Shown here piece by piece: positions 24,699 to 33,089 of a stretch of DNA of 64,000 nt (position 1 is its first letter; the number at the start of each line of letters is the position of its first letter). Source of the stretch: DATAUD01 sp036501665 (GTDB lineage Bacteria; Verrucomicrobiota; Verrucomicrobiia; Limisphaerales; Palsa-1400); assembly GCA_036501665.1 (NCBI GenBank), contig DASXZW010000046.1, positions 1 through 64,000 of the forward strand, read 5' to 3'. The notes under the pieces are model-generated. The model did no database searches, was not told the DNA's origin, and saw only the letters and a list, made by a program, of their open reading frames with translations. A program made the translations under genes and the position numbers.

Positions 24699-26081
24699 AT
24701 GAAAATTTTCGCTGCGGTTGCAGTTGCTTTGATTTGTGTCGGCCTGCGGCTTTCAGCGCAGGAAACGCCCGCAAACTCCTTCACGCCCGCCGGGTGGACT
24801 GCTGAGCAGGACCATCAAAACATGATGGACCAGTTGGGGATCAAGGCCCTTCGCCGAGGCGCAGAAGGGATGAATACCAATGCCTCAAATTACCAAAACA
24901 CCAATGAATCGAAGGCGAATCCCTATCCAAATCTTCCCGATCCACTGACGCTCAAAGATGGAACAAAGGTAACGACGCCGGAAATGTGGTGGGACCTGCG
25001 CAGACCGGAAATCGTCGAGGATTTTGATCGCGAAGTGTATGGAAGGGTTCCAGTAAACGTTCCAAAGGTAACGTGGGAAAAGACCAAGGAAACTGTTGAA
25101 ACAAATGGCGATGTCCCGGCTACCGTCAAAACGCTGGTTGGCCATGTCGATAATTCGAACTGCCCTGCAATTACAGTTGGCATCCAGCTCACTTTGGCGA
25201 CGCCGGCCAATGCCACCAGACCCGTTCCCGTAATGATGGAATTTGGCTTTGGCGCGTTTCCGCGTCGTCCCGGCGCGACGAATCGGCCGCCGCCCGCGTT
25301 TTTTGGGGGCGGACCGAACTGGCAGCAACTTTGCCTTTCCAACGGTTGGGGTTACGCGGTCATTGTCCCGACGAGTTACCAGGCGGACAACGGCGCAGGG
25401 CTGACGAAAGGCATTATCGGTTTGTGCAACAAAGGACAGCCTCGCAAACCCGATGATTGGGGCGCGTTGCGAGCGTGGGCGTGGGGCGCAAGCCGGGCTT
25501 TGGATTATTTTGAAAGCGACAAGGCCGTTGATGCGAAACAAGTCGGCATCGAAGGTCTTTCCCGCTACGGAAAAGCGACGTTAGTGACGATGGCTTACGA
25601 CTCCCGTTTCGCGATTGGTTTTGTCGGTTCTTCTGGCGAAGGTGGCGCGAAATTGAGCCGGCGCAATTGGGGCGAGCTTGTTGAAAATCTTACGGGAACG
25701 GGCGAGTATCATTGGATGGCGGGCAATTTTATAAAGTATGGCGGGCCGCTCAACGCCGGGGATTTGCCTGTGGACTCGCACGAAATGATTGCGATGTGCG
25801 CTCCTCGGCCAACCTTTATTAGTTATGGCGCTTCGTCAGGCAAGGGCGCGGAGGGAACGTGGGTCGATCAAAAGGGAAGCTTTATGGCCACAGTCGCAGC
25901 CGGTCCTGTTTTCCGGTTGCTGGGAAAGAAAGACCTCGGCACCGACACTATGCCGGACGTCAACGTTGGCTTGATGGATGGCGAGCTTGCATGGCGTCAA
26001 CACAGCGGCGGACACACGACCGCGCCGAACTGGCCGACATTTATTCAATGGGCCAATCGCTACATTCATATCACTCTATGA
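24699..26081 (+). CDS. CE15 glucuronoyl esterase
   Basis: 460 residues. The ATG at 24699 gives the signal peptide KIFAAVAVALICVGLRLSA. The alpha/beta-hydrolase core carries the CE15 motif GLSRYGKATLVTMAYD (catalytic Ser at about residue 288), GSSGEGGAKLSRRNWGE, the stretch around DSHEMIAMCAPRP, and the catalytic His in RQHSGGHTTAPNW. The oxyanion Arg and Lys of the S-R-x-G-K motif are present. CE15 enzymes cut the ester between lignin alcohols and glucuronic acid of xylan. Together with the neighbouring CE1-like, SGNH and GH141-like genes, a glucuronoxylan-targeted set is likely. The stop overlaps the next ATG (ATGA). Confidence 0.88.
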   Translation: MKIFAAVAVALICVGLRLSAQETPANSFTPAGWTAEQDHQNMMDQLGIKALRRGAEGMNTNASNYQNTNESKANPYPNLPDPLTLKDGTKVTTPEMWWDLRRPEIVEDFDREVYGRVPVNVPKVTWEKTKETVETNGDVPATVKTLVGHVDNSNCPAITVGIQLTLATPANATRPVPVMMEFGFGAFPRRPGATNRPPPAFFGGGPNWQQLCLSNGWGYAVIVPTSYQADNGAGLTKGIIGLCNKGQPRKPDDWGALRAWAWGASRALDYFESDKAVDAKQVGIEGLSRYGKATLVTMAYDSRFAIGFVGSSGEGGAKLSRRNWGELVENLTGTGEYHWMAGNFIKYGGPLNAGDLPVDSHEMIAMCAPRPTFISYGASSGKGAEGTWVDQKGSFMATVAAGPVFRLLGKKDLGTDTMPDVNVGLMDGELAWRQHSGGHTTAPNWPTFIQWANRYIHITL

Positions 26082-26491
26082 GCAACGAACATCAACATCA
26101 GGAGGGCCCTTCGACTTTTTTCGCGGCGCATTTGACAGTGCGAAATGTTTTGGCGGAAATGGAATATTGCAAGGCTGCTTTTGGCGCGGTCGAGTTGCGG
26201 CGTTTCAGCAATTCGGACGGCAGCGTGCATGTTGGGGAAATGGCGATCGACAGGGCGCTGTTTCATTTGCACGAGGAAATGCCCGGATCGGCTGAGCGCA
26301 GTCCTGAAACTTTAAAGGGCGTAACTTCTTTGGTGAGTCTGTTTGTGAAAGACCCGACGGCAGTTATGAAAAGGGCCATTGCGGCGGGCGGACAGGAAAT
26401 TCATCCGGTCAAGGACTACGATTACGGTTATCGGCAAGGGACGATGGCCGACCCTGCCGGGCATCGGTGGCTTATTCAGAAACGAATATAG
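26078..26491 (+). CDS. VOC (glyoxalase/PhnB-like) family protein
   Basis: 137 residues starting in an ATGA overlap with the CE15 gene. It holds a single VOC module: AAHLTVRNVLAEMEYCKAAF, then GSVHVGEMAIDRALFHLHEE and VSLFVKDPTAVMKRAIAAGG, ending DYGYRQGTMADPAGHRWLIQ. The layout matches PhnB-like and 3-demethylubiquinone-methyltransferase-like glyoxalase-fold proteins. Metal ligands and substrate cannot be fixed from the sequence. Translational coupling with an extracellular esterase is unusual for this soluble protein and may have no functional meaning. Confidence 0.82.
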   Translation: MSNEHQHQEGPSTFFAAHLTVRNVLAEMEYCKAAFGAVELRRFSNSDGSVHVGEMAIDRALFHLHEEMPGSAERSPETLKGVTSLVSLFVKDPTAVMKRAIAAGGQEIHPVKDYDYGYRQGTMADPAGHRWLIQKRI

Positions 26492-26586
26492 TGTCCAAGT
26501 CAAGAAACCCGCAGCGATACCGATATTAGATGTGACATTGCGGGCTTGCGTTTAAGCAAGACTTGTAGCTTTATTAAGGACAGAAC

Positions 26587-26910
26587 ATGCGGCGTATGAG
26601 TAAATCTCTGCGTTTTGGACCGACTGCAAAAGCGGTCGTGGCCGCGTTTGCTCTCGCGCTGGTCCTCCTGCTGGAGTTGTGCGCATCGGATCCTTCGCTC
26701 CATTCACGACTTCATACAGACGGCAATCATTCCAGCGGTTTTTGCGTTGTGTGCGCTCTTGCAAGCGGACAATTGGGCTGGGCCGGGACAATTCCAGTCG
26801 CCGCAATCGCCTGCGTTGTTATACTTTACGTTGTTGCCCTCAAGGAAATTAGCCTCGTTTCCGCGCCCGACCTTTTCTCCCTTCCTACTCGCGGTCCGCC
26901 GCTGGCTTAA
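26587..26910 (+). CDS. Small membrane protein with His/CxxC cluster, start of RND operon
   Basis: 107 residues. The basic N-terminus and a hydrophobic helix (AVVAAFALALVLLLELCA) precede a short loop with HSRLHTDGNHSSGFCVVCAL, that is several His residues and a C-x2-C pair, and then a second helix (IPVAAIACVVILYVVALK). The pattern resembles DUF2946-like small proteins found with copper or other metal genes. It sits 99 bases upstream of the RND outer-membrane factor on the same strand, so metal binding or delivery in the periplasm is a reasonable inference. No family was recognised with certainty. Confidence 0.6.
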   Translation: MRRMSKSLRFGPTAKAVVAAFALALVLLLELCASDPSLHSRLHTDGNHSSGFCVVCALASGQLGWAGTIPVAAIACVVILYVVALKEISLVSAPDLFSLPTRGPPLA

Positions 26911-27009
26911 TCCACTTCTGCTGTTGGTTTCCGTATTAGTGCCTTGCCCATTGGGCGGGGAATCATTTGGACCGCTTTCCATTTGTAGCGAAGAAATGAA
27001 CTTAATTGT

Positions 27010-28497
27010 ATGAGATTGAAATTTAAATTCCGTCACATGGCCGCGTCACTGGCCGTAATATTATTAGTGACAATCGTGGGCTGCGCCGTTGGGCCGAATT
27101 ACAAGCGTCCCGCCGCGCCGACCGCCACCAACTATGTTGCCGAGCCGCTTAAAAACGTCACCGGCGCAACCAACATCGCGGGCGGCGAAGACCAGAGATT
27201 TGTGCAAAGTCTGGATATCGCCGGGAAATGGTGGGAAGTGTTTCATTCCGAAGCGCTCGACCAGCTACTGGTCCGGGCCATCACGAATAATCCCGATCTT
27301 AAGGCGGCCCAAGCGGCTCTTCTCGTGGCCCGCGAAAATCTAAAGGCGCAACGCGGGATTTATTATCCGAACATCAGCGGTTCATTTGCGGGGAGCCGCC
27401 AGCGTCAATCCGGCTTTATTTCGCCGACACCCAACGCGGACATATTTGAATACAATTTGTTCACGCCGCAGGTCAGCGTTTCCTACGTGCCGGATGTCTT
27501 CGGGTTGAATCGCCGCACTGTCGAAGTTTCCAAGGCGCAACAGGAAAACGCCCGATTCCAAATGGTGGCAACGTATCTCACGCTGAGCGCGAATGTCGTC
27601 GTCGCCGCGATTCAGGAGGCGTCATTGCGCGCGCAAATCGAGACGACGCGGGAGTTGGTCGGCATCGGCTCCAACATGATGGAGATCGTGAAATTCCAAT
27701 ACACGAACGGTTACGCGAGCGGGCTTGACCTTGCCGCGCAACAATCGCAACTGGCGCAAATCGCCGCCTCGCTTCCGCCGCTGATGAAACAACTGGCGCA
27801 GCAGCGCGACCTTCTGGCGGTTTTGGCCGGTGATTTTCCGAGCGACCAGAAAGGGCGGGATTTTGATTTGTCGAAATTGAAGTTGCCGCGGGATTTGCCG
27901 GTGACGCTGCCTGCAACTCTCGTCGGGCAACGCCCCGATATTCTGCAAGCCGAACAGAACCTTCACGCGGCGAGCGCGCAGATCGGCATTTCCATTGCCA
28001 ATCGCCTCCCGAACATCACGCTCAGCGCCAACGCGGGGAACACGGCCCTTAGTCTTGACAAATTGTTCAACTCCGGTTCCGGCTTTTGGGCCGTGGGGGG
28101 CACACTTGTGCAGCCGATTTTCCAGGGCGGGACGCTCCTTCATCAGGAACGCGCGGCAAAGGCCGCATACATCCAGGCGGCGCAGCAATATCGGAGCACG
28201 GTTCTCACCGCCTGCCAAAATGTTGCTGACACGCTGAACGCCCTTGAGCAGGACGGAGATGCCGTCGCGTCCGCCGCCGCTGCTGATACAGCGGCCAGAT
28301 CGACCTTGGACATTTCCCGCCAGCAATTGAAGGTCGGCTACGGCGGTTACCTGGCGCTGTTGAACGCGGAACAAACGTATCAGCAGGCGCAATTGAATCT
28401 GGTCCAGGCCCAGGCGAATCGCTTCTCCGACACCGCGGCTTTGTTCCAGGCATTGGGCGGCGGTTGGTGGAATGTGGCAGAACTCAAAGAGAACTGA
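27010..28497 (+). CDS. RND efflux outer-membrane lipoprotein (NodT/CusC-like)
   Basis: 495 residues. The signal peptide ends in a lipobox, TIVGC, followed by AVGPNYKRPAAP, the usual start of mature NodT-family factors. Two OEP repeats follow: DLKAAQAALLVARENLKAQR with FGLNRRTVEVSKAQQ, and later LVGQRPDILQAEQNLHAASA with FQGGTLLHQERAAKAAY. The protein forms the trimeric outer-membrane channel of a tripartite pump. The adaptor gene starts 2 bases after its stop. Confidence 0.93.
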   Translation: MRLKFKFRHMAASLAVILLVTIVGCAVGPNYKRPAAPTATNYVAEPLKNVTGATNIAGGEDQRFVQSLDIAGKWWEVFHSEALDQLLVRAITNNPDLKAAQAALLVARENLKAQRGIYYPNISGSFAGSRQRQSGFISPTPNADIFEYNLFTPQVSVSYVPDVFGLNRRTVEVSKAQQENARFQMVATYLTLSANVVVAAIQEASLRAQIETTRELVGIGSNMMEIVKFQYTNGYASGLDLAAQQSQLAQIAASLPPLMKQLAQQRDLLAVLAGDFPSDQKGRDFDLSKLKLPRDLPVTLPATLVGQRPDILQAEQNLHAASAQIGISIANRLPNITLSANAGNTALSLDKLFNSGSGFWAVGGTLVQPIFQGGTLLHQERAAKAAYIQAAQQYRSTVLTACQNVADTLNALEQDGDAVASAAAADTAARSTLDISRQQLKVGYGGYLALLNAEQTYQQAQLNLVQAQANRFSDTAALFQALGGGWWNVAELKEN

Positions 28498-28499
28498 TC

Positions 28500-29687
28500 A
28501 TGGACACATATTGTTTGGATCAATCGACGCCGAGGTTGTGGAAGATTCTCGCCAGAGGCGTCCTTATGTTTGGTGTTGGCGTCTCTGGATTTCTAATTGA
28601 CGGCTGCTCGCCCCGCGTTGAGAGCGCGACGCCGACTCCATCCATCGTTGCGAGCAATGCGACGCTGACCGCTGACCAAAGACAAAACATTCACCTCGCC
28701 ACAGTCGAGGCCACCGAATTTCACAAGACCATTGACACGACGGGCACGGTCGATTTTGACAACGATCAAGCCACGATAATCCTCGCGCCGATGTCGGGAC
28801 CGGTCACGAAATTATTGGTTTCTGTTGGAGATAAAGTAACCGCGGGGCAGCCGTTGGCCGAAGTGGATTCGCCGGATTTTGCGGCGGCGATCAGCGCGTA
28901 TCGCAAGGCGCTCTCAACCGCAAAAATTACCAAGCAACTTGCGGATCAGGACGCGCAATTGTTCGAGCATCACGGCGTCAGTCTGCGCGAAAGCGAACAG
29001 GCGAAAATCGACGCCGCCAACGCGCAGGCCGACAGCGAAGCCGCCTTGCAACAGTTGATTTCGCTCAAAGTGCCCGCCGACGCGCTCGCGGCGATCAAGG
29101 GGGGCAAGGCAATCCCGTCAATCAAAGGAATCATTCGCTCCCCGATTGACGGAACGGTTGTGGACCGCGCCGCAACGCCTGGAGAACTTCTGCAAGCCGG
29201 GACGACGCAGGTTTTCACCATCGCCGACCTTTCCCGCGTCTGGGTCATGGCGCATTTGTTTGGCTCGGAACTCGCGGCGGTCAGCGCAGGCGATCCGGCG
29301 GAAGTATTGACAGATGCCGACTCAAAGAGTTTTACCGGAACTGTGCAAAACATTTCGGCGGTAGTTGATCCCGATACGCGCGCGGTCGCCGTTCGCGTGG
29401 TCGCGGAAAATCCCGGTGGCGCATTGAAGCAGCAACAGTACGTTCGCGTGCTGATTCATTCCGCGGCGGGAACTTCTGGATTGATGGCGCCGGTTTCGGC
29501 GGTCCTCCGAAATGACGAAAATCTGCCGTTTGTTTATGTTGCCCAGAAGGACGAAAGTTTCGCGCGGCAACGCATCACCTTGGGCTATCGCGAAAAGGAC
29601 CGATACGACATTACATCCGGGCTGAAGGCCGGCGACCGCATTGTTGTTGAGGGCGGGCTGTTCGTTCAATTCATGCAGAATCAATGA
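28500..29687 (+). CDS. RND efflux periplasmic adaptor (CusB/CzcB-like)
   Basis: 395 residues. The ATG at 28500 gives a hydrophobic leader ending in the lipobox LIDGC, so it is probably an inner-membrane lipoprotein. Domain order: LTADQRQNIHLATVEATEF and TTGTVDFDNDQATIILAPMS (barrel-sandwich half), coiled hairpin (AYRKALSTAKITKQLADQDA to about residue 190), IRSPIDGTVVDRAATPGELL (second half), and the beta-barrel TIADLSRVWVMAHLFGSELA. It connects the outer-membrane factor to the pump. It overlaps the pump gene by 4 bases. No Met-rich or His-rich metal motif is visible at the N-terminus. Confidence 0.92.
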   Translation: MDTYCLDQSTPRLWKILARGVLMFGVGVSGFLIDGCSPRVESATPTPSIVASNATLTADQRQNIHLATVEATEFHKTIDTTGTVDFDNDQATIILAPMSGPVTKLLVSVGDKVTAGQPLAEVDSPDFAAAISAYRKALSTAKITKQLADQDAQLFEHHGVSLRESEQAKIDAANAQADSEAALQQLISLKVPADALAAIKGGKAIPSIKGIIRSPIDGTVVDRAATPGELLQAGTTQVFTIADLSRVWVMAHLFGSELAAVSAGDPAEVLTDADSKSFTGTVQNISAVVDPDTRAVAVRVVAENPGGALKQQQYVRVLIHSAAGTSGLMAPVSAVLRNDENLPFVYVAQKDESFARQRITLGYREKDRYDITSGLKAGDRIVVEGGLFVQFMQNQ

Positions 29688-32600
29688 ACGACAACCTTCC
29701 TCCGCCAGATGCCGCGCCTCGGACGGCGACAGCGATCCACCGGATCGTGACTTCGTCGTTGCGCCAGCGGTTTCTTGTCATCCTGATGACGCTGGTGGTG
29801 ACGGGCGCGGGAGTATGGTCGCTGGATCGGCTTTCGGTGGATGCCTATCCCGATCTCTCTCCGCCAATGGTCGAGATCGTGACGCAGTGGCCCGGACATG
29901 CGGCTGAGGAAGTGGAACGGTTGATCACGGTTCCCGTCGAGGTGGAAATGAACGGCATTCCTGGCGCGACAATCCTTCGTTCGATTTCTCTCTACGGGCT
30001 TTCTGACGTAATCATCACATTTCAAAACGGCACGGACAATTATTTCGCGCGCGAGCAGGTTTTCAATCGGATTCCCGATCTTACATTTCCAACGGGAGTG
30101 ACGCCCTCGGTTTCGCCGCTTTTTTCGCCATCGGGTTTGATCTACCGATACGTGCTGCAAAGCCCCGACCGAACGCCGATGGAGCTGAAAACCATCGAAG
30201 ACTGGATCGTTGAGCGTCAATACAAATCTGTTCCAGGCGTGGCGGACGATTCCGGTTTGGGCGGCGAGACCATGCAATACCAGGTGCTTCTCGATCCCGT
30301 GAAATTGGCGGCGGTCGGATTGTCGGTGCCGTCGGTCGAAACGTCGCTTGGCGCAAACAACGGAAATGCCGGCGGCGGATTTTATTCGCAAGGCGGGCAA
30401 TTCTACTACGTGCGGGGCCTGGGACGATTGCGCACGCCGGAGGAAATCGGCGAAGTCGTGGTGACGGTTCACGATGGCACGCCTGTCCTTGTGAAGGACG
30501 TGGGTCGTGTCGTGATCGGTTACGCGCCGCGCCTTGGCCAATTTGGATACATGGACCAGGACGACGCGGTGGAGGGCGTCGTGTTGATGCGCACCGGCGA
30601 GCAGACGCAGAAAGTCCTGAAACGCGTCGAAGCCAAAACGAAGGAATTGAACGAAAGAATACTTCCGAAGGATGTGAAGGTTCTACCGTTCTACGATCGT
30701 ATTGACTTGATCTCGCTGACGACTGGGATTGTCGAGCAAAACCTGTTGCGCGGAATGGCGCTCGTCATCGTGGTGCTGATATTCTTTTTATATGACATAC
30801 GAAGCGGGTTGATTGTCGCGGTGGCGATTCCGCTGGCGTTGCTGGTCGCGTTCATTTGTTTAAACCTCCAGGGCGTCTCGGCGAACCTTCTCTCCATCGG
30901 CGCGGTGGATTTCGGCATACTCGTCGATGGCGCGGTGGTGATGGTGGAAAATATTTATCGGCAGGTCGCGTTGCGCCACGGAAAACCGATGCGAATTCAG
31001 GAAGTGATCGTGGCCGCGGCGGCGGAGGTGGATCGTCCGATTTTTTATGCGGTTGCGGTGATCGCTGCGGGTTTTATTCCGATTTATGCGCTCTCGGGTC
31101 CCTCCGGACGGCTGTTCAAGCCGATGGCGGACACGATGATTTTTGCGCTTATTGGTTCGCTTGTCATTACGTTGACGTTGCTGCCTGTTCTCTGCGCGTG
31201 GGCGATGCGAAAAGGGGTGCGCGAACGGCGAAATTTCGCGTTTGAGGCGATCCGGTCCATTTACACTGTGGGACTTGATTTTTGCCTGGCGCATCCGTGG
31301 TTGACCACGATTGTCTCCGGGGTTTTGGTCGGCGGTTCGTTGCTGTTGATTCCGGGAATTGGCGCGGAATTCATGCCGCACCTGGACGAAGGCGCGCTCT
31401 GGGTTCGGGCCACGATGCCTTACACGATTTCGTTTGACGAGTCGCGCAGGCTGGTTCCGAAGATGCGAGAAATCCTTCGCTCGTTTCCGCAAGTGACGAC
31501 CGTCGCGGACGAGCACGGTCGTCCCGATGACGGAACGGACCCGACCGGTTTTTTCAACGTGGAATTTTACGTCGGCCTTAAGCCATATTCGGAATGGACC
31601 GGCGCTTATCATACGAAGGCGGAACTGACGCAGGCCATCAACAAGAAATTGAGCGTTTTCCCGGGAATTATTTTCAATTACACGCAGCCGGCGGAGGATG
31701 CGGTTGATGAAGCAGAAACGGGCTTGAAAAGTTCGCTGGCGGTAAAAGTTTTTGGAACTGATCTTGACACGCTGGAACAGAAAGGCCGTGCGATCAAGAA
31801 AGTGCTGGAGCAAGTGCGAGGCATCACAGACGTCACGCTCGTCCAGGAACTTGGGCAACCGAGCCTGACCATCGACATTAACCGCGAGAAGATCGCCCGG
31901 TATGGATTGAACGTGTCCGATGTCAATTCGCTGATTCAAGCCGCGGTTGGCGGCGATGTCGCAACGCAAGTGGTTCAGGGCGAAAAGCAATTTGACCTGG
32001 TTGTGCGCCTGGAACAGCAATATCGCGATGACCCGGAGGAAATCCGCAATATTCTAGTATCGACACCGAATGGCCAACAAGTCCCGTTGCGCGAATTGGC
32101 CGACATCCAGGTGGCCAACGGCGCGTCCTTCATTTACCGCGAGGACAACTCGCGTTACATCGGCGTCCAATATTCCGTCGAAGGCCGCGACCTGGCCAGC
32201 GCCGTTCAGGAGGCGATGGGGCAGGTTGATTCCAAGGTGAAGCTGCCGCCCGGTTATCACGCCGATTGGGGCGGTGAATATACGGAATACACCGAGTCGC
32301 GGCATGAACTGAACGTCATTCTGCCATTAACACTGTTCCTGATTTTCCTGATCCTCTTCGCGCTTTACAGCAATCTGAAGTTCCCCTTTATCACGGTTTT
32401 CGGAGTTCTGCTTTCCGCGCCGGCAGGGGGAATCCTCGCGCTATGGTTGACAAAGACGCCGTTCTCCGTTTCGTCGGGGATTGGTTTCCTCGCGCTTTTC
32501 GGCGTGTCGGTGCAAACTGCTGTCGTTTATATTTCCTGCGTGAACGAATTGAGGCGGAACGGCACGAGCATTGCACAGGCGGCGCGGGAGGGCGCGATCC

Positions 32601-32809
32601 TGCGTTTGCGCCCGATCATGATGACGGCGCTGGTGGCCGCATTGGGATTGCTCCCGGCGGCGTTGGCCACAGGCGTCGGCACGGATTCACAGCGCCCTTT
32701 CGCATTGGTGATTGTTAGCGGATTATTTTCCCGGTTGCTGATCAGTGTTTTCCTCATGCCAGCGTTGTATTTGCTGGTCGCGCGTTCCGGGGATCGTCTG
32801 GAAGTTTAG
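29684..32809 (+). CDS. Heavy-metal RND efflux pump (CusA/CzcA family)
   Basis: 1041 residues, the family length, with twelve expected membrane helices in two halves. The first helix lies in RFLVILMTLVVTGAGVWSLD, followed by DAYPDLSPPMVEIVTQWPG. The HME proton-relay motif DFGILVDGAVVMVEN lies in helix 4 and GAEFMPHLDEGALWVRATMP follows helix 7; these separate heavy-metal pumps from multidrug RND pumps. The metal cannot be assigned: I did not find the Met triad of CusA by eye, so Cu(I), Zn, Co, Cd or Ni are all open. It overlaps the adaptor gene by 4 bases and is followed by a REPIN-like element. Confidence 0.93.
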   Translation: MNDNLPPPDAAPRTATAIHRIVTSSLRQRFLVILMTLVVTGAGVWSLDRLSVDAYPDLSPPMVEIVTQWPGHAAEEVERLITVPVEVEMNGIPGATILRSISLYGLSDVIITFQNGTDNYFAREQVFNRIPDLTFPTGVTPSVSPLFSPSGLIYRYVLQSPDRTPMELKTIEDWIVERQYKSVPGVADDSGLGGETMQYQVLLDPVKLAAVGLSVPSVETSLGANNGNAGGGFYSQGGQFYYVRGLGRLRTPEEIGEVVVTVHDGTPVLVKDVGRVVIGYAPRLGQFGYMDQDDAVEGVVLMRTGEQTQKVLKRVEAKTKELNERILPKDVKVLPFYDRIDLISLTTGIVEQNLLRGMALVIVVLIFFLYDIRSGLIVAVAIPLALLVAFICLNLQGVSANLLSIGAVDFGILVDGAVVMVENIYRQVALRHGKPMRIQEVIVAAAAEVDRPIFYAVAVIAAGFIPIYALSGPSGRLFKPMADTMIFALIGSLVITLTLLPVLCAWAMRKGVRERRNFAFEAIRSIYTVGLDFCLAHPWLTTIVSGVLVGGSLLLIPGIGAEFMPHLDEGALWVRATMPYTISFDESRRLVPKMREILRSFPQVTTVADEHGRPDDGTDPTGFFNVEFYVGLKPYSEWTGAYHTKAELTQAINKKLSVFPGIIFNYTQPAEDAVDEAETGLKSSLAVKVFGTDLDTLEQKGRAIKKVLEQVRGITDVTLVQELGQPSLTIDINREKIARYGLNVSDVNSLIQAAVGGDVATQVVQGEKQFDLVVRLEQQYRDDPEEIRNILVSTPNGQQVPLRELADIQVANGASFIYREDNSRYIGVQYSVEGRDLASAVQEAMGQVDSKVKLPPGYHADWGGEYTEYTESRHELNVILPLTLFLIFLILFALYSNLKFPFITVFGVLLSAPAGGILALWLTKTPFSVSSGIGFLALFGVSVQTAVVYISCVNELRRNGTSIAQAAREGAILRLRPIMMTALVAALGLLPAALATGVGTDSQRPFALVIVSGLFSRLLISVFLMPALYLLVARSGDRLEV

Positions 32810-32832
32810 CCGTATCCATTCCGGTGATTGAC

Positions 32833-32980
32833 GGTAGCGCGGTCGTCTCGACCGCCTCCAGTCGGCGTCCCGCCGACTGGCTCCGGTCTTGAATCTATTC
32901 ACCTTTCGGTGAGTCGGCGAAAACTTTCAAATACCTTCGGCGAGACGCCGAAGGCGGCGGTCGAGACGCCCGCGATCCCC
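32833..32980. repeat. REPIN-like element, family A, 148 bp
   Basis: Left end GGTAGC then GCGGTCG-TCT-CGACCGC and CAGTCGGCG-TCC-CGCCGACTG; right end CCTTCGGCG-AGA-CGCCGAAGG then GCGGTCG-AGA-CGCCCGC and GATCCCC. The two ends are inverted copies, each a double hairpin, separated by about 55 bases. The GTAG tetranucleotide precedes the left outer hairpin. The same length and order is seen at 39052-39199. Confidence 0.75.
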
Positions 32981-33089
32981 TGAAGCCAACTGCATCGTTA
33001 TGGTTTAGAGCGGCATCCTTTTTTTATTTCGACAGGCAAACGTTGCTTTCGGCAAGTTGCATCGAATGGGCGTTGTGCGAATATTCGGC

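Noticed and set aside
30860..32020. 386-codon frame antisense to the RND pump
   Set aside because: Arg/Asn-rich shadow of a clear 1041-residue pump gene.
26587..32809. Naming the RND operon cusCBA
   Set aside because: The methionine metal ligands that would prove copper/silver specificity were not found by eye; zinc, cobalt, cadmium or nickel remain possible.
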